Source of the DNA: Acytostelium subglobosum LB1
Taxonomy: Eukaryota; Evosea; Eumycetozoa; Acytosteliales; Acytosteliaceae
Assembly: GCF_000787575.1 (NCBI RefSeq)
Contig: NW_012236520.1
Location: forward strand, 248,001-312,000
Length of the DNA: 64,000 nt
Reading direction: 5' to 3'
The notes beneath the pieces were generated by a model. The model made no database searches and was not told where the DNA came from. It saw only the letters and a list, made by a program, of their open reading frames with translations. The stretch's first letter is position 1, and the number at the start of each line of letters is the position of its first letter. The position numbers and the translations under genes were made by a program. Shown here in pieces: positions 35,082-47,502 of this stretch.

Positions 35082-36283
35082 TTAGAGTGTTGCAAACTGA
35101 TCACAAGCCTCTACTAATGCTGACATTGTTCCTGGCTCGGATACTGAGTGGCCAGAGTCTGGGATGATCCTGAGCACTGAGCCTGGATAACTCTTGTGGA
35201 GATCGTAGGCAGACTTGGCTGGACAGACAACATCGTAACGACCTTGGACAATCACTGCAGGGATGTCCTTGAGCAGGTGTGCGTTCTTGATCAGCTGTCC
35301 CTCCTCCTTGAAGAATCCACCGTTGACAAAGTAGTGACACTCGATACGGGCAAAGGCCAGGGCAAAGTCGCCCTCCTCACCATGCTTGATCTTGTCCTCG
35401 TCCAGAATGAGCTTGGAGGTGGACATCTCCCAGCGTGTCCAGGCATCGGCACATGCACGCTTGACCTCCTCATCACTGCCAGTGAGACGGCGATAATATG
35501 CGCTCATCAAGTCGCCTCTCTCCACCTCTGGTATCATCATGCGGAATGGCTCAAAGTACTCTGGGAACAACCAACTTGATCCCTCCTGATAGAAGAATAA
35601 CAACTCATCCCTTCTAAGTGTGAAGATACCTCTAAGGATCAAAGCCTTTGTTCTTGATGGATGTGTCTCTATGTCGTGGCAAGTGGCAATGTTAGATGGA
35701 CTTGTTGTTGACTTTGTCGTATGTATGTATAGTTACCGGCGTAGGCAAGGGACAGGGTTGATCCCCAAGATCCACCAAAGACGACCCACTTCTCAACATT
35801 GAGCAACACTCTAATCTCTAAGTATGAATGAAGTTGGTTGGTTTGTTGTCCATTAGTTAGCAATGTTGATCATTACATGATAGTTGACGACTACACTACA
35901 TACTCTCCATATCATCAACCAAGTGCCATGTTGTGTTATCCTCAAGGCATGCGAATCTACATCATCATCAACATCAAAGTCAGTAAATGAATGATTGAAC
36001 GTAGGAATGAACGAATGAATGAATATACATACGGCAAACTCTTGCCACAACCTCTTTGATCAAACATAATGATTCTGTAGAGCTTGGGATTGAAGAATTG
36101 TCTGTAGAAGTCTTCACAGCCACCGCCAGGTCCACCATGGACAACGATCACAGGGTTTCCCTCTGGATTGCCAGACTCCTCAACATGCAAATCATGCACG
36201 TCAGACACCTTCATCCTATGTTCCTTATATGGTTGGATTGGTGGATATAATGTCCTTGGATAATCAAATACGTTCTTTCCCAT
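35082..36283 (-). CDS. pip: Proline iminopeptidase (S33 family)
   Basis: Removes N-terminal proline from peptides, probably in the cytosol. 323 residues in four exons: 36283-36033, 35956-35904, 35817-35737, 35668-35082. Exon joins restore two conserved family blocks, FACLEDNTTWHLVDDMEKIR and [27 protein letters not shown]. Oxyanion loop HGGPGGG and DQRGCGKS are present. The nucleophile Ser lies in GGSWGS, the Asp in QGRYDVVCP, and the His in PDSGHSV, so the triad is complete. Length matches bacterial and eukaryotic enzymes (about 315). Bacterial-like sequence is normal for this family in protists. Confidence 0.93.
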
Positions 36284-36579
36284 TATCTATCTATCTATAT
36301 GTTTGATTGAATGAATGATTGATTGAATGAATGCATGAAGTTGATCTCAATCTTGGGATTCTTCTTTCGAAAAAATCAAAGGGGGTCTACCCTTGGAAGA
36401 ATCTTCAAACGAGTCGTGGACAAGGGAAGGATGATGGAATGAGATAACTTGTCAAGTATCCAAACATGGTAATTACAAGTTACAACAACCAAGACAACAA
36501 CAACAAACTAAGATACAAGGTTATTATTATTTTAACTTATAATCGTTTAAATATAGTAATTAATTTATTGCTATATAGT

Positions 36580-38041
36580 TTAATCCAAGTCCTCATCTGG
36601 ACGAGTTGGTCTTGGGGCGGAACCGGCAGCGGCAGATGGATCGAAACCACCTGGCATACCTCCCTCTGGCATACCACCGGAGGCCTGGTACATCTTGGTC
36701 ATGATTGGGTTGACGATGTTCTCGAGATCCTTTCTCTTGGCATCGAACTCCTCCTTGGAGGCAGAGGCGTTGGCCTCCAACCACTTGATGGCCTCCTCGG
36801 AAGCATCCTCGATGGACTTCTTGTCGTCGGCGGACAGGTTGGCGGTGACCTTCTCGTCTCTCATGGTGTTACGGATGGTGTAGGCGTAGTTCTCGTAGGC
36901 GTTCTTGGCCTCGACCTTCTGGCGCTGGGCCTCATCCTCAGCCTTGTACTTCTCGGCCTCCTTGACCATGCGGTCGATCTGCTCAGCAGACAGACGGCCC
37001 TTGTCGTTGGTGATGGTGATCTTGTGCTTGTTACCGGTGGACTTGTCCTCGGCAGAGACGTTGAGGATTCCGTTGGCGTCGATATCGAAAGTAACCTCGA
37101 TTTGTGGAACTCCACGTGGAGCGGGTGGGATACCGGACAGCTCGAACTTGCCCAGCAGGTTGTTGTCACGGGTCATCTGACGCTCACCCTCGAACACCTG
37201 GATGAGTACGCCTGGCTGGTTGTCAGAGTAGGTGGAGAAGGTCTGTTGCTTCTTGCATGGGATGGTTGTGTTTCTTGGGATGAGGACGGTCATGACACCA
37301 CCGGCGGTCTCGAGACCCATGGACAGTGGAGCGACATCGAGCAGCAAGAGGTCAGCAACCTTCTCACCACCCTCGTTGTTGAGAATGGCAGCCTGGACGG
37401 CGGCACCGTAGGCGACGGCCTCATCTGGGTTGATGGACTTGTTCAGCTCCTTGCCGTTGAAGAAATCCTGCAACAGGGACTGGACCTTGGGGATACGGGT
37501 TGAACCTCCGACCAGGACGATCTCGTCGATGGTCTTCTTGTCCATCTTGGCGTCACGGAGGACCTTCTCGACTGGGTCAATGCAGCCACGGAAGAGATCA
37601 GCGTTGAGCTCCTCGAAACGGGCACGGGTGATTGAGGTGTAGAAGTCAATTCCCTCGTACAGGGAGTCGATCTCGACGGAGGCCTGGGCAGACGAGGAGA
37701 GGGTTCTCTTTGCGCGCTCACAGGCGGTTCTAAGACGACGGAGGGCACGTTGGTTGGTCATGAGATCCTTCTTGTGCTTTCTCTTGAACTCGTCGACGAA
37801 GTGGTTGACCATACGGTTGTCAAAGTCCTCACCTCCCAAATGAGTGTCTCCGGCGGTGGCCTTGACCTCAAAGACTCCGTCCTCAATGGTGAGGAGGGAG
37901 ACATCGAACGTACCACCACCCAGATCGAAGATCAGAATGTGACGCTCGGTCGAGGACTTCTTCTCGAGACCGTAGGCAATAGCGGCGGCGGTTGGCTCGT
38001 TGATGATACGCTGGACGTTCAACTTGGCGATGACACCGGCG

Positions 38042-38079
<38 letters not shown>

Positions 38080-38627
38080 TGGGACGGTGATGACGGCGTT
38101 GTTGATGGTCTTTCCAAGGTAGGCCTCGGCGGTCTCCTTCATCTTGAGGAGAACCATGGAGGAAACCTCCTCTGGGGAGAAGCTCTTGGCCTCACCCTTG
38201 AACTCGACTTGGAGGTATGGCTTGTCACCCTCCTTCTGGATGACCTTGAATGGCCAGTGCTTCATGTCGGACTGGACGATTGGGTCGGAGAACTTACGGC
38301 CAATCAAACGCTTGGCGTCGAAGATGGTGTTGGTTGGGTTCATGGCGACCTGGTTCTTGGCGGCATCTCCAATGAGACGCTCGGTGTCGTTGAAAGCGAC
38401 GTACGATGGGGTAGTTCTGTTACCCTGGTCGTTGGCAATGATCTCAACACGGTCGTTTTGCCAGACTCCGACACAGGAGTAGGTGGTACCTATTTATTAT
38501 TTAATAATCAATGAATGAAAGTAATTATAATGTTAGTGACATAGTTCGTTCGTTCGTTCGTTCGTTCGTTCGTTCGTTCGATCATGTAGATAGTGTACAT
38601 ACCCAAATCAATTCCGATGGAAGACAT
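36580..38627 (-). CDS. Cytosolic-type Hsp70 chaperone with atypical C-terminus
   Basis: ATP-driven chaperone, 644 residues, two exons: 38627-38603 (only 25 coding bases, MSSIGIDLG) and 38489-36580. Joining gives [15 protein letters not shown]. Hsp70 signatures [14 protein letters not shown] and [13 protein letters not shown] are present, as are the substrate-binding domain and helical lid. There is no signal peptide, so it is a cytosolic/nuclear type. The tail is short, with [12 protein letters not shown], and ends [10 protein letters not shown] instead of the EEVD that binds TPR co-chaperones. The first intron (38490-38602) contains a (GAAC)n run at 38544-38581. Strong C-ending codon bias implies high expression. 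Confidence 0.95.
38544..38581. repeat. (GTTC/GAAC)n tetranucleotide repeat in Hsp70 first intron
   Basis: Nine tandem copies of TTCG on the plus strand, read as GAAC in the gene's sense. Its four-base period differs from the alternating five-base units of a heat shock element, so it is probably an intronic microsatellite. Confidence 0.8.
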
Positions 38628-39536
38628 TATATGTGTATATATTAGAAATAAAGTATATATATATAATTAAATATATATTTGTGTATATGTTTGTGTGAGG
38701 TGGGGAGAGGGGATGAATGATGTTCGACTGACTTGAACTCGTCTGATATTCCTTTCTGCAAGTCTCAGGTCACGGTTATCAAAGCGAGTGATTCGTGTGT
38801 TTTAGGTTTTAAGTAGATCTAGATGAAATTTCATTCAAAACTACATGGTTTTTCAAATATATCTCAACTAACGAATAACGACAAAACAAAGAATAACTTT
38901 CGTTATTTCGAGTTTCGTTAATTATTAACGAGATCATCTAATTAATCTCAAAGTTCACTCAATGATTCAAGTCTGATGACATTGTATTAAACTTCAAAGT
39001 GATTGATCAATCATACATGAATCACAATAAAGCCAGTCAGCCAGTTTCCAGAGAGTTGGAACAAGTCCATGTTGGAACAGATGATTTACACAAACATTGG
39101 ATCATGATATGTTAGGGACCGACATTTATTTGAACAATTATATACTTATCAATCAAACAGATATATGATTGATTCATTGTTGATGTCAACGTGGCATTGT
39201 TAGACTTAAGATATCTCTCTCAGAGTTAAAGATAGAAGTTGGCGCCAGCCCATCATCTAAATGGTATCATCATACTTTCACTCAAACAAACAAGAATAAC
39301 CACCACCAAAATCACACTAATCGCAAAAACTGATCAAAGTGTAACAGCCCGATCGATCACCCCCATCTTTATTCGAGGGAGTTTGGTGCCAATACTCGAT
39401 TAACAAACAACATTCCCACCTTTCAAGGTCGTCCATCCAAGTCATTTCAATCACTAATACTTAAACATATATATTGTAATACTACCTTACTACCACTCTC
39501 CAGCCAGCCAGCCAAAGCAACAACAAGTTGAAAGAA
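38628..39536. other. Divergent promoter region between Hsp70 and the TMC-like gene
   Basis: About 900 bases, AT-rich. It contains one two-unit heat-shock-like site TGAAATTTCA (38824-38833), about 200 bases upstream of the Hsp70 ATG, and an inverted repeat of AATAACGA/TCGTTATT at about 38873-38910. No three-unit heat shock element was found by eye. No gene. Confidence 0.4.
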
Positions 39537-41491
39537 ATGACAATAGAGGAGGAGAGGAGGAATGATGGACAGGACGTGCCATTGGACAATCGAGGCGCAT
39601 ATCATGGTGAGGCAACACTCGCCCCACCAGACGACTTGCACCACCGATCGATAATGTACTTGAGGACACCATCAGACGACTATCTACACTATGAGGACAT
39701 GACTAATGGACAAAAGTTCCTCGAGAATGTATTCGGATACACAGTGGCAAACAGGAAGGCAAAGATACCGTCTGGCTACGACGTGGCATACACCGAGAGT
39801 GGACAGCCACACTTGGTGCCAACGATGGCCGAAGCCATGGACGCAACAGACATCGCGGCGATGAACGAGCACGTGAACCACGGTCTGACCATGCGCTGTT
39901 CAATGCGCCAGATCGAGGAGACCTTTGGCACGGGCATCTACCTCTACTTTGACTTTGTCAAATTCTGCAATTGGACCAACCTGCTGCTGTTGGCCGTCGT
40001 GTTGGTCAACGTCGTGCCACATCTCTACTATGAGGACACAATCGGTCAGTTCAAGGGCTTCCGCGCCATCGACTACGTGATGGTTGCCATCAACTTGCAG
40101 TCCTATATCGACGCGCGCTCACGAGCTTTTTACTACTGGAGCTCGGTGGCGGCCATTGGTCTCACATTCCTCATGGGTCCAGTCTACGCACTCAAAGTTC
40201 ATCGATATTTCAAGAATCGCAACCTGACCGACTTTGAAGATGGCTTTGACGACGACAACGAGATCAAGGGAAACCAGTTGGTGTCACGCACATCCCGTCT
40301 AGTCCGCTTCATCACCTCTTACGCAATATTTGTAATACTAATCATATCATCAGCCGTATGCAATCTCTATGTCATACGCATCATCAACTCTCATCCATTC
40401 CTCACTGGACTACTGTATGTATAAGTATTCAATCAACATTGGAAATGATGGATGGATGGTTGGGTTGATGATGGCGCAGCAAATAACTAACATCCGATCA
40501 TACTCCAAATCATTTAATCCAATATCACGTGACTGGATAATCAATCACATGATCAATGACATCATCGGAAACACACTGGAAACACATGGAACACTTGGAA
40601 ACAACTTGATATCTAAAGGACTACATCACTTGTATCATCGATCGTCATTCGATTCTTCAATGTTATATATGACTTTTTGTGTTTGTACTTGACAAAGCTG
40701 GAGAAGCATCGCACTTGGACCAACTTCCGTACACACAACACACTGAAACTCTACGTGTTCAAGGTGGTCAACGTATTGGTACTATACCTACTCCGCAGTT
40801 GGGTATTCTCATCATACACCTACGAGATCATATACGACGCATGTCCACTTGTAGACGTTGGATCACAATTCCTCCTTATCCTATTACTAGACTTGACTGT
40901 ATGTATTGTATTGTTGATGGTTGGAGTGAGCCAGCTGACACTCCAATCGATCAGCTGATATATGGCACGTGACAGATCAGTCAGCTGACTCATACCAAAC
41001 CCCCCCTCTCACAGCTGCAGAACGTTTGGGAGATTGTTTACTCATGTGGAATGGCTGCGATTGGAAAGTGCATTGGCAAGCGTGGCAAGAAGTCCACGGA
41101 TAGCTATAGGCCAGAGTTTGACTTGGCAGAGGAGTATCTGGAGATATTGTACAGACAGCTGATAGTGTACCTCGGTTTGACGATCTATCCACTGGTGGCA
41201 CTGCTCGGTGTGCTGTGTGGCATCGTAGAGATATACGTTGACAAGTTTAGAATGCTCAAGGTGTGTCGTAGACCACACCGCATACATGGCTCGATGAAGA
41301 AATTCCTCACCATGTACCTTTTAATGACGGCTGCTGTTGCTGTGGCCACCTTCCCCTACGGCTCTGGCTGGGTACTCTTTGAGATGGGTCTAGAGCGCGG
41401 TCAACTACACGACAAATGTCCATTCCTGTTCTCACGTCAAGAGGGTTCCCATTTGATCATCCCATTGACCAACACGACAATCCCAATATAG
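39537..41491 (+). CDS. TMC-like multi-spanning membrane protein
   Basis: Probable member of the TMC family, within the TMEM16/OSCA/TMC channel and scramblase superfamily. Three exons are inferred: 39537-40414, 40619-40898, 41015-41491; 544 residues. A hydrophilic N-terminus of about 140 residues precedes several transmembrane helices. The TMC-type core includes YLTKLEKHRTWTNFRTH, the block CPLVDVGSQFLLILLLDLTV, and EFDLAEEYLEILYRQLIVYLG-type sequence followed by YPLVALLGVL and a CRRPHR turn. The exon 2 acceptor at 40618 is inferred from open frame and family fit; the third exon could start at 41015 or six bases later. The protein is shorter than animal TMCs and ends soon after the penultimate helices, so a further 3' exon may be missed. 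An alternative label is anoctamin-like. Confidence 0.7.
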
Positions 41492-41778
41492 TTAGTTTGA
41501 TTGGTCAATCAATCATCAATAAATGTAATATGTACACTCAATCATTTTGGGACTTAATGGTCATATCCACTTGTGGACAAGGTAGGGACATGATCCAGTA
41601 CAAGGGAGAATGGATAGGCAATCAAAGATAGACAAGTATAAACAAGTTGATTTTAAAGATCATTTATTGAACCAAACAATCCTTCTTCTTCTTTTGGGTG
41701 AATGAGTAGTGAGTGAGTGTAGGTGATGGGCAGGGATAAAAAGGTGATGCAAGAGACTGGACATTCTCAAGTGGATGT

Positions 41779-43823
41779 CTAGTTGGCAGGAGTCTCCTCG
41801 GCTGGGTTGGTGAGAACCTCCAAAGCCTCCTTGATCTTCTCGGCCAAGAGGTCGGATCTCTGGACAAGCTGGAAGAGGTCGTCGACGGTGAGCGAGTCGA
41901 GGAGCATACCAGTGATCTTACCAGAGAGATCTGGCTGGCTGGCGTGGATCAATGGGTACAACATCTCTCCGAGGATGGAGTTCTGCTGATCACGCTGCAT
42001 GGCCTTGATGGTGTTCAAGCTGATCTGCTCCTGGGTGGTTGGCTCGGTGATGGTTGGCTCGACTGGCGAGGCGGCGGCTGGCTGTTGTGGAACGACTGGC
42101 TGCTGTCCGTCTGGTCTGGGTCTTGGCTGACCACGGTGGTTGGCCTGTGGGACACCTCCGCGTGGGTTGCGGACGGTCTGGTATGGCATTGGGTACTGAC
42201 CCTGGGGTGGGACTGGACCGGTCCATCCCTGACGTGGTGGACGTGGCATCATCTGGGGGTAAACGACTGGCATGCCAGTTGGCTGTGGGTAGATGAATGG
42301 GCCGCCTGGGTAGAGTGGGGAAGCTGGGATTCCACGTGGGACGGTCTTTAGCTTGCTGTGGTGAGCCTCAAGCTGAGCGCGACGGATCTCCTTGCGCTGG
42401 GCAAGAGCGACGTACAGTGGCTTGGTACCGACCATGCGACCGTGCATCTCGGCGACAGCCTTGCTGGCCTCGTCTGGGGACGAGTAGCAGACAAAGCCAA
42501 AGCCCTTGGAGGTGCCCTTGCCGCCAGAGTCGTCTCTCATGACCTTGGAGGAGGTGATGGTGCCGAATGGAGCAAAGGTGGCACGCAGTCTCTCGTTGTC
42601 GATGGTGTCGTCCAAGTTCTTGATGTACAAGTTGACACCCTGGTACTTGGTCTCGCGGAGGGACTTGAGCTCAGCCTCACGCTCCATCTTCTTCTGGGCA
42701 CGTCCAACGTACAATGGCTTGCCGTTGTGGACCTTTCCGTTCTCGGCCTCGACGCATCTCTTGGCAGCGTCTGGGGTCTCAAAGTTGGCGAAACCGAAGC
42801 CCTTGCTCTTGCCATCCTCGTCAGACATAATGGCGACGTTGGTGATTGGGCCGTAGACAGCGAGCATGTGGGTCAGCTCCTCAATGGTGACGTCCTCGTT
42901 GAGGTTCTTGACAAAGACGTTGGTGTACTTGAGCTCGTGGGTTGCACCTCTCTCCTTGGACGACTTGAATGGACCGACGTAGACCTTGAGGTTGTTGATC
43001 ATCATTCCGTTGACCTTGGCGATGGCCTTCTCAGCAGACTCCTGGCTCTCGTAGTGGACGAAGCCGTAACCCTTGGAGACGTTGGTCTCGTCGGTGACGA
43101 CCTTGCAGGACAGAATGTTGCCAAAGGCCGAGAACGTATCGTAGAGGGCCTTATGGTCAACAGTCTTGTCGAGGTTCTTGATGAAGATGTTGCCGACGCC
43201 AGACTTTCTGAGGCTTGGGTCACGCTGAGACCACATGATGCGGCATGGCTTGCCCCTGATTGGGTTGTTGTTCAACGTGTCCAAAGCACGCTCGGCATCA
43301 GCAGCGCTGTGGTAGTTGATGTAAGCATAGCTCAGGGAACGACGGGTGGTAGTGTCACGGCAGATCCTAAGGTTAGCAACTGGACCAATCTGGTTGAACA
43401 GCTCGAACAAGAGGGACTCAGAGACGTCTCTAAATATTTTAAAAGAATAAGAATGATTGTAATTGAATGAGTTAATAATCTTTGTACATTGATTGAGTTG
43501 AGTGAGCGTCGCATCAGCAGTAGCAATATCGATAAAGTGAGCATGGTTCGTGTGAGTGTCTGCCGAAAGATCATCAATCGAAATAACTATTTGTTCAATC
43601 GCTAATCCTGTTATCTCTTTGTTTGATCGTCGCTATATATATATTATTTGTTCGCTAGATCGATGTTATAATGCCTCATTCAGTGTTACTGTTGTCGCTG
43701 TTGTCGCTGTGGATGCTACTGCTGTTGCTGTTGCTGTTGCTGCTGACCCACGAATGGAGAGACTTACGGGTGGAGATCACCAACGTAGAGGGAGGAGGAG
43801 GAGAATGAAGATGAAGTAGCCAT
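41779..43823 (-). CDS. pabpc1: Cytoplasmic poly(A)-binding protein
   Basis: Binds mRNA poly(A) tails and links them to eIF4G and deadenylases. 568 residues, two exons (43823-43768 and 43429-41779); the join rebuilds SLYVGDLHPDVSESLLFE at the start of RRM1. Four RRMs follow in order (about 12-90, 100-175, 191-269, 294-372), with RNP motifs such as KGYGFVHY, KGFGFANF and KGFGFVCY. A Pro/Gln-rich linker comes next, then a C-terminal MLLE/PABC domain (about 485-560) with ITGMLLDSLTVDDLFQLV. Strong C-ending codon bias. The 338-base first intron is long for this window. Confidence 0.97.
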
Positions 43824-44906
43824 TGCTGTTTAGAGAGAGTGAGTGATGAGACTGAAGACTGAACGACAAACAAGACGAGTAGTGATCAACAAGAGAGGAT
43901 GGTATTATTTTTTGGTCTTTTGATTTTCCTGTTTTTTTTGTATGATTTGTTCTTTTGTGCTTTTTTTTATACTGGCTTATTCAAGACAGCAGCTGTGAGC
44001 TTATATATATTTGATTGAAAGTGTAGGGATAATAAATGATTATATTATGACTACACAAAATGTATATATGCTACGCTTGCGTGTATGTTGGAATAAACGA
44101 GTCTTTTTTTTATATTTATATATATAAAGAGAGAAGAGAGGAATTGTTGTGAGTGTAAAGTGAGCGAGCAACTTGCTAAAGAGCTCACGACTCTCTCCCT
44201 CTCCCATCGCGCGTTCGTCCTCTCACTCACACACACCTAATCACACTTTCAATCTCTAACACACGCACACACACATCATATCCATTCATCATCTATCGTA
44301 CAACATAAGAAATGAAAAATAAATAAATTCAAACTTATTTTCAATCTAATTAAATTATAATCACATTTAATGTAACGAGACGACCAAAAAGGAAACGACC
44401 CCAACTGATATTGGGGGTTGTCTTTGGGTTTGTGGATGTGTATGAGTTGGTTGGACTGCTTAGCAGATTGGTTGACAGGATTAGTTTGTGTGCATATGTG
44501 TGTGTGTGTGTGTGTTGATCGATGGAAATAGAATGTGTGGATGACTGGATGTGAGTGTAGTGTTTGGATGGATACCAACAACTACCACATCATCAAGTGT
44601 TGGTTGCCAAGTATCCATTATGGTTGTTGTTGTTGTTGTTGATGTTGCTACCCAGATACTTAGGTGTTGTCGACACTGGAATATGATGTTTCCATCTGTA
44701 CGCCTCATTGCCATTGACATCCAACTGATTGTCATGATGATGATGATGATACAACGAGTAGTTGTTTGAATTCAATCAGTAATAATACTACCCGTCGACT
44801 TCATTCCTAATTCAAATGTTTGGCGAATTAATGATTGATTGAATGAATGATTGAATGAACAAGTCTTATTGATTGTGTGTGTAAACATACTCGCGGAACG
44901 AAGGAA
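43824..44906. other. Intergenic spacer, no convincing gene
   Basis: About 1.1 kb with T runs (43910-43975), CA repeats (44230-44275), a GT run (44500-44513) and TTG repeats (44620-44640). A minus-strand frame at 44593-44775 would encode an Asn/His-rich peptide but has only a TTG start right after a stop; rejected. Confidence 0.5.
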
Positions 44907-47064
44907 CTACAGATTGTCCAGGTCTTCCTCTATCTTGAGTAATTTCTGTGTGACTTGGTCAATCTTGGAGAGACAGGCATCTTCCTTTTGGAGATAGTAT
45001 CGCCTACGCTCGTCAAATCTCTCCTCACCCATGAACTTGATCCACGAGCTGCTGTTCTCGACCAGATTCTCTAGACGCTGGAACACTTTGTCATACTCCT
45101 CTTGTAGCTCCTGTCTCTGCTCCTCCAGCTCCTTACGATCGTCCTTCAAATCGGTCTTCTTGAAGAACTTCTCAATGCTCTGGCGCTGCAGCACGTATCT
45201 ATGCTCCTTGATGATGCGCTCCACGGCGTGCCTGACACGCGGCGAAGAGAAGCTTACGAATATCTCGTATGTGTTGTCCGTGCTGCATAGTTGCATGCCA
45301 GTGTGTTGCTGTCGCATCCAGAAGTAGACCATGTTGATCTTGAAGTACTCCTCCAGCTCCTCAGGCTGCTCATGGAACACCCGCTCAATCAATTCCGTGA
45401 CGGGGATGTACGGTCGCTCGAGCAGTGTCTCGAGCATCTTGAAGTGGCGCAGATATCGCTCAAAGATGGCCGTCTTGTCGCTGTCGGAGCTGGCACCATT
45501 CGCCTTTTGGAACATGGCATCGATCATTGAGCCCAGCTTCTGTGTCGTCTCGGAGAGGAACATCTCGATGACCTTTCCCAGCGGCTCACCCTTCTGCACG
45601 AGGCCAACAAGTGAGTCAATGTCACGCATCTGCCCGCCAAAGTAGTGCATGATCATGTCGATGTCCGCCTGCGTGAATGCCAGGCGTTCCTTCTCGTTGA
45701 TCAAGGTGTCCAGTGCACGTGAATGTGATTGTGATTGGGTATTGGACTGTGTGGCGTGTGCATGTGCATGGGCATGGTCGATGTGTGGCGCACTTCCAAT
45801 CCTCATGTCCACATGTGATTTGCTCACAGTTACAGTATGTAGATACTCTCTTATATCCGACTCCTCTGGATATGTTATGTTGTACAGGAATCTTCTCTTC
45901 TTGAAGCTATGATCTATGGATGTTCGTGTTAAGAAGGATCAGCCCAAAGTGGCGAATAATTGATTGATTGGTTGATGGACTTACTAGCATCAAGATGGAA
46001 GTGGACGAATTGGGAAGAGGTGAGGAAGACTATGTTGGCCAATTTGTTGTCGGTGACTGATATACACCAGTCCAGGAATCTGGTAAAATTGTCTGATGTT
46101 GGCAATGCCTCAATGTTGGTGATCACAATAAGTGGGACCTCTTTGTACTTATCCTTGATCTTGATCAATGACAGATATATAGTGTCCAATCCTTGTATGA
46201 TCTCCTTGACATTGATCGCTAATTAAGTTGATTTGGAGGGTAAGTATGATGGATGGCGCCATCCATTGAGCGAACAAACATACATTGTTTCTTGTCACCT
46301 TTGAGAAAGAGTGACGAGATCATGTCGTCAGAGGGCAAGAGGTAGCCAAGTCTGCGCACGAATGAGAGTAGTAGCTCATCACCACTTATGACAGCGTTTT
46401 GACGCATGTCCACTAGGACATTCATCGTACGATTTGATATGACCTGCTTGACAATATGAGACTTGCCAGCGCCGTCGGGACCGACCACACATAGCGGGCC
46501 GACTGGCGCCGACGCCAAGAACGATGTCAAGTACATGCGCTCAACCGAGCGGTCAAAAGACATCTTGTAGACCTCGGGTAGGTAGTGTTCAAAGTGCTCG
46601 CGTGTCTGGAATGTCTTAATAATGCGGCTGACCTGGCGCGGCGTCCATCTGCGCATGAAGAACATGAATCCGACCACAGAGAATCCAAGCAGGAACCTTA
46701 TTCCCCAAGTCGATACCGATCGTCTCTGTTGTTGTTGCATTGTTAACGCCGATGTAGAAGTGGCTGAAGTTGTAACGCCATCATTTTGCTGCAGCAAGTT
46801 CGTCCTGCTACCAGTCATCAGTTGTTGTCTGAATAGTGAATGAGTTTGAGATGGAGATTGATTGATGCCATCAATAGATGTCAACGATGGTTTGTGGCTA
46901 TGTACAGGTGATGTTGTTGATGTCTTGGATGTCGTTGCAATCGTTGGGGAATGTGGCAGCATAGTATGGGGTGACAGTGCAGCAGGTAAACGATGTATCT
47001 GCAATGATCTTCTAGCCACACTATTGCTGCCATTATTGCTACTGGCTAGTAGGTACCTGATCAT
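44907..47064 (-). CDS. Mitochondrial membrane-anchored P-loop ATPase, unknown
   Basis: 673 residues, three exons: 47064-46284, 46218-45985, 45913-44907. The basic, Ser/Thr-rich N-terminus without acidic residues at its start looks like a mitochondrial leader. It is followed by a low-complexity stretch, one transmembrane helix (about IRFLLGFSVVGFMFF) and a P-loop NTPase with Walker A GPDGAGKS and a probable Walker B strand VPLIVITNIEAL. A His/Ala repeat (HAHAHAHA) and a long helical, coiled-coil-prone C-terminus (DRKELEEQRQELQEEYDKVF) end the protein. It resembles mitochondrial escape/RNA12-like or STAND-type ATPases in layout, but I cannot name an orthologue. The Walker B acidic residue is less canonical, so catalytic activity is uncertain. 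Confidence 0.8.
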
Positions 47065-47502
47065 TGCTTATATGTTATGTTATGTTGTTATCTATTATAT
47101 ATACAGGTTATAACTACTCATTGATGGTGAGTGAGTGAATGAATGAATGAGTGAAAGTGTGATGTTCATTTGGGGTTCGGCCTGGTGATTGATCGATTAT
47201 GACTGACACGCAATCAATCGATCAATCAATGATCAAACAATCAAACAATAAAGACCAAGATGACATGTCGGTATGAATAAACTGTAATACGTTTAGTTGA
47301 TACGGTTAGGTAAGGTAAGGTAGGGTGGTAAGATGTGGACTCCAGCTGACGACATGCCAAGGAGATGGCGTATCTTGGAACAGCATGTGTCACACCATGG
47401 CGATGTTGGGATGGATAGATAGACGGCTGAGCGAGGGGAGGGAGCGGTGAGTGAAGTGCTGCGCAGGTGAATTAGTTGTTTCTTGGTTGTTGTTGTTGTT
47501 GT
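47065..47502. other. Intergenic spacer, no gene seen
   Basis: Holds GAAT repeats near 47138-47152, CAAT runs near 47210-47250, and a G-rich stretch near 47300-47330. Upstream region of the ATPase and 3' flank of eIF3e. Confidence 0.5.

Noticed and set aside
38820-38840. Heat shock element upstream of Hsp70
   Set aside because: Only two inverted GAA units are present, whereas functional elements usually need three or more; kept only as a note on the spacer.
44593-44775. Asn/His-rich 60-codon ORF
   Set aside because: Begins with TTG immediately after a stop, has no ATG, and is made of CAT and AAC repeats.
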